A stretch of 29,988 bases of DNA from UM-FILTER-42-9 sp038063775 (GTDB taxonomy: Bacteria > Patescibacteriota > Minisyncoccia > Moranbacterales > UBA2206). Below, piece by piece: positions 12,267 to 21,830 of the stretch (the stretch's first letter is position 1; the number at the start of each line of letters is the position of its first letter). The stretch is taken from the NCBI GenBank assembly GCA_038063775.1, contig JBBTUK010000021.1, forward strand, positions 1-29,988, written 5' to 3'. Position numbers and translations under genes: made by a program. A model generated the notes under the pieces. The model did not search any database and had not been told where the DNA came from. It saw only the letters and a list, made by a program, of their open reading frames with translations.

Positions 12267-15200
12267 ATGAATACAAGAAAAATTTCCATAGTGGTTCCTG
12301 TTCTCAATGAAGAGGCAAATGTCGCCGAATTAGTACGGCGTTTTGATGTGGCGCTTAAAGCAGCCGAAATTGAATATGAAATTATTTTTGTAGATGATCA
12401 TTCAACTGATAAAACAAGGGACTGCATCGAAGGACTTTCTAAAAAATACCCACTATCGTTATATATTAAAAAGGGTGAGCGGGGAAAAGCCCGTTCTCTT
12501 TTGCAGGGTTTTTCCTACGCGCGCTATCCTTACGTGGCAATGATTGATGCCGATTTGCAATATCCTCCGGAGGAAGTTGCAGCCATGTTTGAAAAGTTGC
12601 ATCAAGGCCGCGACATTATGGTGGCCAAGCGCATAAATCACGAGACCAGCTTGTCGCGCAAGGTCATTGGCCGTGTTTTCACTTTTCTTTTTTCCAAAGT
12701 ACTGCATGATCTGCATTGCGACGTTCAATCCGGACTCAAGGTTTTTAAAAGAAGGATTCTGGACGAGGTTAAAATAGATCCATCGCCATGGACATTCGAT
12801 TTGGAATTTTTGCTGAAGGCGAGAAATTATGGCTATGTTATCGGAAACCACGATATTGTTTTTTCCGAGCGGAAAAAAAGGGGGGGGGAATCAAAGGTTG
12901 TTCTATGGAAAGCCATTGGGGAGATAGGCATCAACGCAATAAAACTAAAACTCAAAGGACGCCAACCGTTACTTCTGCATCCGGAAAGTGCTGGCAATAT
13001 GCTGGGCGCCGGAATGGCCCACGCCAGACAGCGTTTTGTCACGCATACTACACTCCACCATCATTTTTCCGCTATCACAACTTTTTCTTTCTGGCAGAGG
13101 GCTGGATCGTATCTTTTCGCCATCTTACTGGCGATTGGACTCGCGGTTAATCCCTTAAATGCCATCATAGCTCTGGTGGCTGTTTTAAGTTTTGTCTATT
13201 TTATTGATGTATTTTTCAATCTGTTTCTGGTTTTGCGCAGCTTGAAAAAACCTCCGGAAATAAAAAGTTCCTTGGAAGAATTGAGAAGCTTGGATGAAAC
13301 AAATTTGCCAACCTATTCCATTTTATGCCCAATGTATCGCGAGGCGCATATGCTACCCGGCTTCATTGAAGCCATCAGCAATTTGGAATGGCCCAAAATC
13401 AAATTGGATGTGCTGTTGCTTTTGGAAGAAAACGATCCGGAAACGGTCGCCGCCGCCCGAGCGATGAATTTACCCGAGTTTGTCCGCATCATTGTCGTGC
13501 CGCATTCGATGCCGAAAACAAAACCGAAAGCTTGCAATTATGGTTTATCTTACGCGCGCGGAGAATACGTAGTGATTTATGACGCGGAAGATATCCCGGA
13601 CCCGCTACAGCTCAAAAAAGCGTATTTGGGTTTCATAAAATCTCCCGAAAAAGTCCGCTGTCTCCAAGCCAAACTCAATTATTTTAATCCACACCATAAT
13701 TTTTTAACCCGGCTGTTTACGGCCGAATATTCACTGTGGTTTGACATCTCACTGCCCGGCCTGCAATCAGTCAATACATCCATTCCATTGGGTGGAACAA
13801 GCAATCATTTTCGCACCAAAGACCTTCTGGAATTGGAAGGCTGGGATCCTTTTAATGTCACAGAGGACTGTGATTTGGGGGTGCGCATTTTCAAGCGCGG
13901 ATACAGAACGGCGATTATTGATTCTGTAACGCTGGAAGAAGCTAATAGCCAGGTTGGCAACTGGATGCGCCAAAGATCAAGGTGGATCAAGGGATATATG
14001 CAGACCTATTTGGTCCATATGCGCAATCCAATAAAATTCTTCCGCGAAAACGGCATCCATGCATTTTTGTTTCAAATGGTAGTTGGCGGAAAATTGGCTT
14101 TTATTTTCATCAATCCTTTTTTGTGGCTCGCTACCATCGCTTACTTTACTTTGAATCAGTATGTCGGAGCGACGATTGAATCTTTGTATCCGAATGTGGT
14201 TTTTTACATGGCGGTTATCTCGCTAGTGTTTGGCAATTTTCTGGCGATGTATTATTACATGCTGGGTTGCGCGAAACGAGGACACTGGCCGGTGATCAAA
14301 TATGTTTTTTTCGTGCCGGTGTATTGGTTTATGGTCAGCGTGGCCGGTTTCGTCGCGCTTTATCAGTTGTTCGTGAAGCCGCATTATTGGGAAAAAACTA
14401 ATCACGGACTACATCTGAAAAAACGCAAGAGCTTCATCTCGCTTGTTGATGGCGTCTTTCGCGGTTTTCGCAAACAAGAGCAAATTTTTCCAGTCAGGGC
14501 AGTGGCAACAGTTGATGCTAAACCAGCAAAGGCTGACATAAAAGTTGAAAAAGCAGCCAGTATTTTTGCGAGCAAAAAGTTTTTCAAAAAATGGCGCAAG
14601 ATGTTATTTTCTCCCGAGGGCATTTTTTTGCAAGCCCTTCTCTTTTCTAATTTTCTTAATTTCTTATTCAATGCTTTCTTGGGACGATATTTGGATTTGA
14701 GCCAATTCGCGCTGGTGGCTTTCGTCAATACGATGTGGTATATGACATTGATTTTTTTGGGCGCTTTTTCAACTTCAATCAATCACGAAACGGCTTATGG
14801 CATAGGGAAACAAAATGAACGCCCGCTTCATTTGAATTGGATGACGTTTGCCCTGCGCCACAGTCTTAGCGCGATGCTTGCTTTTCTAGCTTTATGGGTA
14901 GTGATTACTCCTTGGCTGGCACAGTATTTCAAGGTTGACCTCTTGGTACTCTATCTTTTTACGCCAGCTTTTGTTTTTGGGATTATCCTAACTGCTAGTC
15001 GCGGGTATATTCAAGGGACATCGCGTTTTATTTTGGCTGGCGTGTTGGTGCTTGTCGAATCACTGCTCAAGCTCGTGCTTGCGGTGTTGTTTGTCAAAAG
15101 CGGGCAATCTGACTTTGCCTATCTTTCAATACCTCTGTCTGTGGCCTTTGCCGGTTGTATCGTGTTGTTTGTTATGCGTAAAGAATTTACGTGGAGAGTA

Positions 15201-16997
15201 TCTTTGCGCGAATTGAGAAAAGATTTTTCCTTTCCTACTCGTTTTTATTTCGCCGCCCTCGTAGGGAGCTTCGGAACATTGGTGTTTCTTAATTTAGACA
15301 TATTACTCGTAAAACATTATCTTGATTCTCAATCTGCAGGTGAGTATGCGTTGCTTGCGCTTGTTGGTAAGATGATTTTCTTTTTTGGGACACTCCCGGC
15401 ATCGCTTATGATAACGCTTGTCAGTCGATCGAGCGGAGAAAAAAGCGATACAGAAACAGTTTTCTGGAATATCTATTCTTTGACGCTCGCGAGTGTTGCG
15501 GGATCAATTGCGGGATTGTTATTGTTTGGTAATCACATAATTCCTTGGCTTTTTGGAAATAAGGCACTGGTTATCCTGCCTTACCTGAATGTATATATCT
15601 TTGGATTCGGATTTTTTACACTCGCAAGCGTGATTGCATCGTATCATCTGGCGCGAAAGCAATTTTTATTTTCTACTATTGCCCCTTTTTCCGCATTGAT
15701 TATGGGTGTTTCCATTATCTTGAATCACAACACTGTTCAAGGTATTGTTTTTGATGTTGCTTTTTCCGGAATTTTTGCCTGGGTGTTATTGCAAGCGATG
15801 CATTTAGCGGAACCGCATTTTGCATTCATTCGGCGCGGTTTGCGCGATTTGTGGGGCATCTTTGTCAATGGCTTGCCGAAAGCCCAGCCGAGCGTCAGTA
15901 CCGGCAAACGGATTTTGATCTTCAACTGGCGCGACACGACCCATGCCTACGCCGGAGGCGCGGAAGTATATGTGCATCAGATTGCTAAAATTTGGGTCAA
16001 GCAGGGAAATCATGTTACGATATTTTGCGGTAATGACGGAAAACAAGCCCGTTACGAAAATATCGATAGCATTGATATAGTCCGGAGAGGCGGATTCTAT
16101 TTGGTATATCTCTGGGCCTTCCTTTATTATATGTTCCGCTTTCGGGGGAAATACGATATTATTATTGATTGCCAAAACGGTGTGCCTTTTTTCACACCGC
16201 TCTACGCGAAAGAACCCGTGTATTGCCTGATGCATCATGTTCATCAGGAAGTATTCTTCCGCCATTTAGCAAAGCCGCTGGCAATTTTTGCAAGCTTTTT
16301 GGAAAAAGACCTGATGCCCCTGGTTTATAGAAAAATTAAATTTATAACAGTTTCCGAGTCCAGCAAAAATGAAATGTTGAAAATCGGGCTTGGGGAGGCT
16401 GGCATTCAAGTTGTTCATAATGGAGTACATTTGGATGAATTTATCGCGGGAGAAAGAGATATCCGTCCCACCGTGCTTTATCTCGGAAGGCTAAAAGCAT
16501 ATAAATCCGTGGATATTTTGCTTCGCGCTTTTTGTCAAGTGCTGGAAAAACAGCCGGACGCGCAATTGATCATTGCCGGGACGGGTGACGCGGAAAAATA
16601 TCTCAGGGATCTGGCGCTAAGTCTGGGGCTAACTGATCAGCAGATAAATTTCAAGGGAAGGGTAGCGGAGAAAGAAAAAATTAATCTTTTGCAAAAAGCT
16701 TGGGCGCTAGTCAATCCTTCGATGATGGAAGGCTGGGGGATTGTGGTTATTGAAGCCAATGCCTGCGGGACTCCGGTGATCGCGTCCGATGTGCCGGGGC
16801 TTCGAGATTCTGTGAGAGCTTCGGAGTCCGGGTACCTCGTGCCTTATGGCGATGTCAGTGGTTTTGCGAGAGAAATTTTGAATATCTTTCAAAACAATCA
16901 ATTGCGCGAAAAAATGGGCAAAAATGCCCGCGCTTGGGCGGAAAATTTCGCTTGGGAAAAAAGCAGTGAGAAATTTTTGGAAATTTTAGAAAGTTAA
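12267..16997 (+). CDS. Four-module glycan assembly protein: GT2 - GT2 - flippase - GT4
   Basis: 1576 residues in one open frame. Module 1 (about 1-235) is a polyprenyl-phosphate-mannose-synthase-like GT2: VVPVLNEEANV, DDHS near 43, DADLQYPPE near 94. Two membrane segments (about 278-325) follow. Module 2 (about 345-720) is a processive or cellulose-synthase-like GT2: YDAED near 438, TEDCDLG near 532, RQRSRW near 569, then membrane segments. Module 3 (about 778-1190) is a Wzx/MATE-like polysaccharide flippase with about twelve membrane segments. Module 4 (about 1214-1576) is a GT-B GT4: GGAEVYVHQ, VVHNGVHLDEF, and E1488-x7-E1496 in EGWGIVVIEANACGTP. Such modules are normally separate genes. 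The product would combine sugar transfer and lipid-linked polymer export in one membrane protein. Caveat: an A7G9 tract at 12873 could shift the frame, and a missed indel between modules cannot be excluded. Confidence 0.88.
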   Translation: MNTRKISIVVPVLNEEANVAELVRRFDVALKAAEIEYEIIFVDDHSTDKTRDCIEGLSKKYPLSLYIKKGERGKARSLLQGFSYARYPYVAMIDADLQYPPEEVAAMFEKLHQGRDIMVAKRINHETSLSRKVIGRVFTFLFSKVLHDLHCDVQSGLKVFKRRILDEVKIDPSPWTFDLEFLLKARNYGYVIGNHDIVFSERKKRGGESKVVLWKAIGEIGINAIKLKLKGRQPLLLHPESAGNMLGAGMAHARQRFVTHTTLHHHFSAITTFSFWQRAGSYLFAILLAIGLAVNPLNAIIALVAVLSFVYFIDVFFNLFLVLRSLKKPPEIKSSLEELRSLDETNLPTYSILCPMYREAHMLPGFIEAISNLEWPKIKLDVLLLLEENDPETVAAARAMNLPEFVRIIVVPHSMPKTKPKACNYGLSYARGEYVVIYDAEDIPDPLQLKKAYLGFIKSPEKVRCLQAKLNYFNPHHNFLTRLFTAEYSLWFDISLPGLQSVNTSIPLGGTSNHFRTKDLLELEGWDPFNVTEDCDLGVRIFKRGYRTAIIDSVTLEEANSQVGNWMRQRSRWIKGYMQTYLVHMRNPIKFFRENGIHAFLFQMVVGGKLAFIFINPFLWLATIAYFTLNQYVGATIESLYPNVVFYMAVISLVFGNFLAMYYYMLGCAKRGHWPVIKYVFFVPVYWFMVSVAGFVALYQLFVKPHYWEKTNHGLHLKKRKSFISLVDGVFRGFRKQEQIFPVRAVATVDAKPAKADIKVEKAASIFASKKFFKKWRKMLFSPEGIFLQALLFSNFLNFLFNAFLGRYLDLSQFALVAFVNTMWYMTLIFLGAFSTSINHETAYGIGKQNERPLHLNWMTFALRHSLSAMLAFLALWVVITPWLAQYFKVDLLVLYLFTPAFVFGIILTASRGYIQGTSRFILAGVLVLVESLLKLVLAVLFVKSGQSDFAYLSIPLSVAFAGCIVLFVMRKEFTWRVSLRELRKDFSFPTRFYFAALVGSFGTLVFLNLDILLVKHYLDSQSAGEYALLALVGKMIFFFGTLPASLMITLVSRSSGEKSDTETVFWNIYSLTLASVAGSIAGLLLFGNHIIPWLFGNKALVILPYLNVYIFGFGFFTLASVIASYHLARKQFLFSTIAPFSALIMGVSIILNHNTVQGIVFDVAFSGIFAWVLLQAMHLAEPHFAFIRRGLRDLWGIFVNGLPKAQPSVSTGKRILIFNWRDTTHAYAGGAEVYVHQIAKIWVKQGNHVTIFCGNDGKQARYENIDSIDIVRRGGFYLVYLWAFLYYMFRFRGKYDIIIDCQNGVPFFTPLYAKEPVYCLMHHVHQEVFFRHLAKPLAIFASFLEKDLMPLVYRKIKFITVSESSKNEMLKIGLGEAGIQVVHNGVHLDEFIAGERDIRPTVLYLGRLKAYKSVDILLRAFCQVLEKQPDAQLIIAGTGDAEKYLRDLALSLGLTDQQINFKGRVAEKEKINLLQKAWALVNPSMMEGWGIVVIEANACGTPVIASDVPGLRDSVRASESGYLVPYGDVSGFAREILNIFQNNQLREKMGKNARAWAENFAWEKSSEKFLEILES
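12873..12888. repeat. A7G9 homopolymer tract inside the fusion gene
   Basis: Seven A (12873-12879) and nine G (12880-12888) encode KKRGG in module 1, near residue 203. The frame is intact as assembled. Loss or gain of one G would cut off about 1370 downstream residues. Long G tracts of this kind are classic slipped-strand sites. Confidence 0.85.
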
Positions 16998-17048
16998 ATA
17001 TATTATTTTTTAAATCATTCATTGTTCCAATAAGCAAGTTTGGAATTA

Positions 17049-18248
17049 ATGGATAAAAAAATTATGGATAGTAAAAAATATCGCATTGGAATTGTGGGAA
17101 CGGGCTTTATAGCTAGAGGGCTTATGCTGGCGCTGAAATATCATCCGGAGCTTCAATTAAGTCGTGTTTTAACACGTCGAAATATATCCAAAAAACTGGA
17201 GAAATTTCCGCTTGATCAAAAAGTATTGACCAATGATATCACAGACCTCATCAAAGAGAGCGATCTGGTTGTTGAGTGCAGCGGAGATGTGTTACATGGG
17301 ACGGAAGCGGTTGAGCAAGTGCTGGATGCCAGATTGCCGGTTGTGACGATGAACTCTGAATTGCAAATAGTTTCCGGAACGATGCTGGCCCGCAAAGGAA
17401 CGCTTATTGAAGCCGAGGGCGATCAGCCGGGAAGCCTGGCTTCTCTTGATTTGGAGGTGCGTGATATGGGATTTGAACCGGTGGTGTATGGAAATATAAA
17501 AAGATTTCTCAATCTTAATCCCACAAGTGAAGAAATGGAATATTGGTCTAAACGGCAGGGGATATCAATGGATCAGGTGACGGCTTTTACCGATGGGACA
17601 AAAGTGCAGATTGAACAAGCATTAGTAGCCAATGGACTGGGCGCAACCATTCTTTGCCGCAACCTTTCAGGCATACCCTGTAAAGCGCTTGAAGATGGAG
17701 CCTATCGCCTGGGAGAAATGGCCGATGGCTTTGGCAAGGCCGTGAGTGATTATGTGCTTTCAGCTACTGCTCCGGCCGGGGTTTTCATTGTCGCGAAGCA
17801 TGTGGATGAACAAAAGCCGTATCTTGAATACTTGAAACTCGGTAGCGGACCGTATTATGTTATTTTACGCCCGTATCATTTATGCCACCTGGAGATTCCG
17901 CGGACTATCATAAATGTTCTGCAAGAAAAAAATTCGCGTTATTGTTTCAATAACGGCCAAAATCCCGTAGCACAGACATTCGCGGTCGCAAAACATCAGA
18001 TTCAAAAGGGTGAGAGCATAAAAAGAGGCTTGGGGAGTTTTGATGTCCGTGGCGAAACCGCCAAAATCGTTAATCATCCCGAGGGTATTCCAATTGGACT
18101 GCTTCAGGAAGCGATTTTTATTCGGCCGGTGGCCGAAGGGCAGATGGTGACTTTTCCCGATGTGGAATTGCCCAAAAGCCGCGCTTTGGAATTATGGAAG
18201 CAAACACTTGCGGAAGTGATGACAAAAAAGCATAATCAAAAAATATGA
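17049..18248 (+). CDS. NAD(P)-dependent oxidoreductase with SAF domain (COG4091-like)
   Basis: About 400 residues. The N-terminal Rossmann fold begins RIGIVGTGFIARG. It continues with VVECSGDVLHGTEAVEQ and VVTMNSELQIVSG, as in homoserine-dehydrogenase-like proteins. The C-terminal part (about 305-390), with AVAKHQIQKGESI and GIPIGLLQEAIF, resembles a SAF domain. This two-part layout matches COG4091, predicted homoserine dehydrogenases with a SAF domain, members of which occur in glycan or nucleotide-sugar clusters. The substrate is not known; its place inside a glycosyltransferase cluster suggests it modifies a sugar or a small precursor. The frame is open from a TTG at 17040; I prefer ATG 17049, while ATG 17064 is also possible. 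Its stop overlaps the next ATG by four bases. Confidence 0.8.
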   Translation: MDKKIMDSKKYRIGIVGTGFIARGLMLALKYHPELQLSRVLTRRNISKKLEKFPLDQKVLTNDITDLIKESDLVVECSGDVLHGTEAVEQVLDARLPVVTMNSELQIVSGTMLARKGTLIEAEGDQPGSLASLDLEVRDMGFEPVVYGNIKRFLNLNPTSEEMEYWSKRQGISMDQVTAFTDGTKVQIEQALVANGLGATILCRNLSGIPCKALEDGAYRLGEMADGFGKAVSDYVLSATAPAGVFIVAKHVDEQKPYLEYLKLGSGPYYVILRPYHLCHLEIPRTIINVLQEKNSRYCFNNGQNPVAQTFAVAKHQIQKGESIKRGLGSFDVRGETAKIVNHPEGIPIGLLQEAIFIRPVAEGQMVTFPDVELPKSRALELWKQTLAEVMTKKHNQKI

Positions 18249-19159
18249 AAAAATATACTGTTACCATCGGTATTCCGGCGCATAACGAGGAAGCGAATAT
18301 TGCGTATCTGCTTGAATCAGTGCTTTGCCAAAAAGGCGATTTTACGATTGAGAAAATACTTGTTTTTGCCGATGGCTGTACCGACGCGACGGAAGAAAAA
18401 GTTAAAGCAATATCTGCGAGACATCCCGTTGTTCATTTAATTGCGGACGGAGAAAGGAAGGGTAAGGCAAGTCGATTAAATCAGTTACATCGAGAAAACA
18501 GAAGCGATATTGTTATCAATTTCGACGCGGATATTATTTTGGAAGAAGCGAATGTTATTCAAAAAATGCTAAAATATTTCAATAACAAAGATGTTGTCGC
18601 TGTGTCAGCTAATAATCAGCCATTTACGGGAGAAACATTTATTGAAAAGGTGACGAATGCGAGTGATAATATGTGGTATGAAATCCGCAAGGACTTCGAA
18701 GGAGGGGATAATATCTATAATTGCTCTGGCTGCGCGATCGCTATCAAGCGTGAATTTTCGAGCAAGCTTGTTTTAAATGAAAAAACGATTGCTGATCAGC
18801 AGACAGTATACATCTCTCTTTGGCGCATAGGCAAAAAAATGGTTTATGCTAGAAATGCTATTGTCCGATATAGGACTCCGGCAACACTGCGGGATTTTTT
18901 CAATCAAGCCGGAAGATCTTTGGTTGAAAAATACTATCTTCCGGAATATGAAGATAAATCTGTGAGAAACTTATATCATTTGCCTCTGCAAAATAAAGTT
19001 CTAGGAGTCATGCGAAGCCTCATAGCTAATCCTTTTTACACGATTTGCGCGATAATCTTGCAAATTTTATTGAGGTTTCAGCTTGTAAGGAGGTATGCTT
19101 TGAAGCAGGAAGCAAAGTGGAGTATGGTAAAATCAACAAAGGCTGTAATAAGATCATAA
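18245..19159 (+). CDS. Family 2 glycosyltransferase, tandem paralogue 1
   Basis: 304 residues. A GT-A fold domain has VTIGIPAHNEEANI at the N-terminus, FADGCTDAT for nucleotide binding, and NFDADIIL as the metal-binding DxD-type motif near residue 97. The middle part has GGDNIYNCSGCAIAIKREF. The C-terminal 60 residues hold a hydrophobic segment (about 258-275) and the end WSMVKSTKAV. Those last two features recur in the next GT2 genes, which marks a local family. It probably adds one sugar in surface glycan synthesis at the inner face of the membrane. The ATG overlaps the previous stop (ATGA), so translation is coupled. Confidence 0.88.
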   Translation: MKKYTVTIGIPAHNEEANIAYLLESVLCQKGDFTIEKILVFADGCTDATEEKVKAISARHPVVHLIADGERKGKASRLNQLHRENRSDIVINFDADIILEEANVIQKMLKYFNNKDVVAVSANNQPFTGETFIEKVTNASDNMWYEIRKDFEGGDNIYNCSGCAIAIKREFSSKLVLNEKTIADQQTVYISLWRIGKKMVYARNAIVRYRTPATLRDFFNQAGRSLVEKYYLPEYEDKSVRNLYHLPLQNKVLGVMRSLIANPFYTICAIILQILLRFQLVRRYALKQEAKWSMVKSTKAVIRS

Positions 19160-19171
19160 CCTTTTTCATCT

Positions 19172-19969
19172 ATGAAGCTTTTTACGATTGCAAAGGACAT
19201 TATTTCTCCAATGATTGTGAGGTTGGAGAAGTTTGCAGGCATTAATCTGCCGCTGGTTAGTGTTTTATGCTATCATTCCATATCCAGCGATAATTCATTG
19301 GTTGATGTTACAAGAGAACAATTTATTTCACACCTTGAATATTTAGAAAAAAAATTTGAATTCATAACTCTTGAAGATGTTACCGGTTATATTAAAGGCG
19401 ATAAAATTATATCCCGGCCCTCTGTCGCAATAACCTTTGATGACGGATATAAAGACTTGGTTGATATTGTTTTGCCCATACTGGAGACTCGAAACATTCC
19501 GGCGGCGGTGTTTGTCCTGGCTGAACCAGAAAAAGCAAACAGGAATATTCTGGGCAACATAAAACCGCTTATGAACTCTGAAGAAATGATTTATTTGCAA
19601 AACAAAGGCTGGACAATCGGTTGTCATGCGGCTACGCATAAAGAACTGACGAATATTGATAATGAAGCGTTGGAACATGAAATAGTAAAGGCGAAAAAAA
19701 TAATTGAAGAAAAGCTAGGAAGACCAGTAAAATTTTTGGCATACCCTCAAGGCTTATATGACCAAAAAACAGTCGAAGCATCTCAAAGAGCCGGGTATTT
19801 GGGAGCATTAACAACTGATGCGGGGTTTATTTCTACGAAGACACTCATGCTTCAAATTCCACGAGTCTGTGTTGATCGAACACATACTCTTACCCAATTT
19901 CGGGCGCTGCTGACCAAGTCGAGTGTGCGTTATTTTCAAATTAAGAAAAAAATTGGAATTAAAAATTAA
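19172..19969 (+). CDS. Polysaccharide deacetylase (NodB homology domain)
   Basis: 265 residues. Carbohydrate esterase 4 motifs are present: VAITFDDGYKDL with the base and metal Asp pair D90-D91, and H152-x-x-x-H156 in GCHAATHKELT. The YPQGLYDQKTVEASQRAGY stretch matches the later motif. It removes acetyl groups from N-acetylated sugars in polymers. The N-terminus has only a weak hydrophobic segment (about 1-20), so the cell side is uncertain: it may act on lipid-linked precursors inside, or be exported. It lies 12 bp after a GT2 gene and 10 bp before the start of the next, so it belongs to the same operon. Confidence 0.92.
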   Translation: MKLFTIAKDIISPMIVRLEKFAGINLPLVSVLCYHSISSDNSLVDVTREQFISHLEYLEKKFEFITLEDVTGYIKGDKIISRPSVAITFDDGYKDLVDIVLPILETRNIPAAVFVLAEPEKANRNILGNIKPLMNSEEMIYLQNKGWTIGCHAATHKELTNIDNEALEHEIVKAKKIIEEKLGRPVKFLAYPQGLYDQKTVEASQRAGYLGALTTDAGFISTKTLMLQIPRVCVDRTHTLTQFRALLTKSSVRYFQIKKKIGIKN

Positions 19970-19979
19970 TTTTTTCAGA

Positions 19980-20921
19980 GTGAGTACTAACAAAAATAAA
20001 CTTACAGTGACCGTCGGAATTCCGGCGCATAATGAAGAGCAGAATATTGCCAATATACTCCAATCTGTCTTAGGGCAAAAGGGCGATAATTTTATTCTAG
20101 AGCGTGTTATTGTCGTCTGTGACGGTTGCTCGGATAAAACAGCGGAGATTGCCTCTGCTATCTCACAAAAAAACAGCCGAGTCGAAGTAATCACTGATCG
20201 AGAGCGTAGGGGGTACTTGGCAAGGCTCAATCAGCTCTATGAAATGAATCAAAGTGAGATTTATATCAGCTTTGATGCCGACATTGTTTTGAACGGACCA
20301 AGTGTCATTGAAAAGATGGTGAAGGTTTTCCAGGAAGATCCAAGGGTGTGCCTAGCGGCGGCGCATCAAATTCCTCTTAAGCCAGATACATTTATAGGTA
20401 AAATAATTTATTTTCATCACATCCTTTGGGATGAAATTCGTCTCGCATTTAATGGCGGCGACAACATTCATGGAATCCATGGCGCAGCCTCCGGACTAAG
20501 GAAAAGTTTTACTGACACTGTTCGCTATCCAAATTCACTAACTTCGGGGCCAGGCTTTCTTTATATTATGGCAAAAAAATACGGAAAGTTCCGCTATATA
20601 AATAAAGCCTCTATTTTTTATCGGCCGGTAAGTACGCTTAAAGATTTGCGGATACAAGGAACACGTGCTGTTTTCAATAACCAAAAAAAATTAGCGGAAT
20701 ATTTTGGCAAATGGATATATGGCCTCTATACTATTCCTGTGCGTTACAAAATCACTGGCATTCTGAAAATGATTTGGCGGCACCCCGTTTATACCTCATT
20801 GACCATGGCACTAGGGCTATGGCTCCGATTTTTCCCTAAACAGGATAAATTGTATAATAAGGGAATGTGGGAAATCGTGCCTTCAACAAAAAAAGCCATT
20901 AATCATTTTCCAAATAAATAA
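19980..20921 (+). CDS. Family 2 glycosyltransferase, tandem paralogue 2
   Basis: 313 residues from GTG 19980. The frame is open back to 19923, but that part overlaps the deacetylase gene and reads as low-complexity Lys/Phe sequence. Motifs in order are VTVGIPAHNEEQNI, VVCDGCSDKT, SFDADIVL, and GGDNIHGIHGAASGLRKSF. The C-terminal hydrophobic segment HPVYTSLTMALGLWLRF precedes WEIVPSTKKA. This closely parallels the gene at 18245. The likely role is sugar transfer in surface glycan synthesis. The Shine-Dalgarno is poor, consistent with coupled translation. Confidence 0.85.
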   Translation: MSTNKNKLTVTVGIPAHNEEQNIANILQSVLGQKGDNFILERVIVVCDGCSDKTAEIASAISQKNSRVEVITDRERRGYLARLNQLYEMNQSEIYISFDADIVLNGPSVIEKMVKVFQEDPRVCLAAAHQIPLKPDTFIGKIIYFHHILWDEIRLAFNGGDNIHGIHGAASGLRKSFTDTVRYPNSLTSGPGFLYIMAKKYGKFRYINKASIFYRPVSTLKDLRIQGTRAVFNNQKKLAEYFGKWIYGLYTIPVRYKITGILKMIWRHPVYTSLTMALGLWLRFFPKQDKLYNKGMWEIVPSTKKAINHFPNK

Positions 20922-20923
20922 TC

Positions 20924-21814
20924 ATGAGAAATATAACAATGACTGTCGGCATTCCGACATATTATGGAGGACAAGGGTTGGCAGAGGCTGCCAAAAGTAT
21001 TTTGGCGTCAAAAGGAATAGAAAAATTCCGTTTTATCGTCACGGTAGATGGAAATCCCTTAAAGGATGATATTCGACAGCAGTTCATTGATCTTGGAGTG
21101 GAAGTGATTGAAAATGAAGAAAGAGGCGGACAGGTAGCCCGAATTAAGCAATTGATTGCATTGTGTGATACGGATATTTTGGTGTTAACTCAAGACGATA
21201 TCAGATTTCAGTCTGACACGCTGGCTAAAATTTTGCGTGGTTTTGAAAATCATCCGGAAACAACCATGATCGGAGCGCGAATGCTTCCAGTCCCCGCGAA
21301 AACTTTTCTTGAGAAGGTTGTGGAGCGGGGCGCGCAGCTTACCCATCGAATCGGAGATCTCTGGCAGCAAGGCGATAATTATCTTTTGGCGAGTGGCCGT
21401 TGTTTGGCCTTCCGCTCATTTATGGCGAAAAAACTGGTTATTCCCGAAGAGGTAATCAATTCTGACGCCTATCTTTATTTTGAAAATAAGAAGAATGACG
21501 GAGCTTTTCTGGCACTACGCGACGCGATTGTTTTCAATAAAAGCCCGCAAAAAATTCAAGAGCATATCAAACAGAATAAGAAGTTTGAGTATTCGCAAGC
21601 GGAATTGGAAAAGTATCTTGATGGCATAAACTTGAAAAGTGAGTACATGATTCCACGGCTGATTGTAATACGCGCATTACTCTCTGAATTTATAGCGCAC
21701 CCAGTATTGACTGTGTCATATATTGTGTTGCAAATATATGTAAAATTTCACAAAAACCCATTTGTGAATGTGAAGCGATTTTGGGACACGGATGTTTCAA
21801 CGAAGAGGGTATAA
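20924..21814 (+). CDS. Family 2 glycosyltransferase, tandem paralogue 3 (divergent)
   Basis: 296 residues. It begins MTVGIPTYYGGQGL, where the others have PAHNEE, and has TVDGNPLKDD and LTQDDIRF in place of a DxD. QGDNYLLASGRCLAF corresponds to the GDN motif of its neighbours. The C-terminal AHPVLTVSYIVLQIYVKFH and the end WDTDVSTKRV match the family tail. The altered N-terminal and DxD motifs suggest a different donor sugar or a change in activity. The ATG is two bases after the previous stop. Confidence 0.82.
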   Translation: MRNITMTVGIPTYYGGQGLAEAAKSILASKGIEKFRFIVTVDGNPLKDDIRQQFIDLGVEVIENEERGGQVARIKQLIALCDTDILVLTQDDIRFQSDTLAKILRGFENHPETTMIGARMLPVPAKTFLEKVVERGAQLTHRIGDLWQQGDNYLLASGRCLAFRSFMAKKLVIPEEVINSDAYLYFENKKNDGAFLALRDAIVFNKSPQKIQEHIKQNKKFEYSQAELEKYLDGINLKSEYMIPRLIVIRALLSEFIAHPVLTVSYIVLQIYVKFHKNPFVNVKRFWDTDVSTKRV

Positions 21815-21830
21815 CCAATAATAGGATAAT

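Noticed and set aside
14402..14782. Minus-strand ORF of 126 residues inside the fusion gene
   Set aside because: A shadow of the intact plus-strand frame, with no motif and no ribosome site.
19923..19979. Longer N-terminus of the GT2 at 19980
   Set aside because: The extra 19 residues overlap the end of the deacetylase gene, are rich in Lys and Phe, and precede a normal GT2 start.
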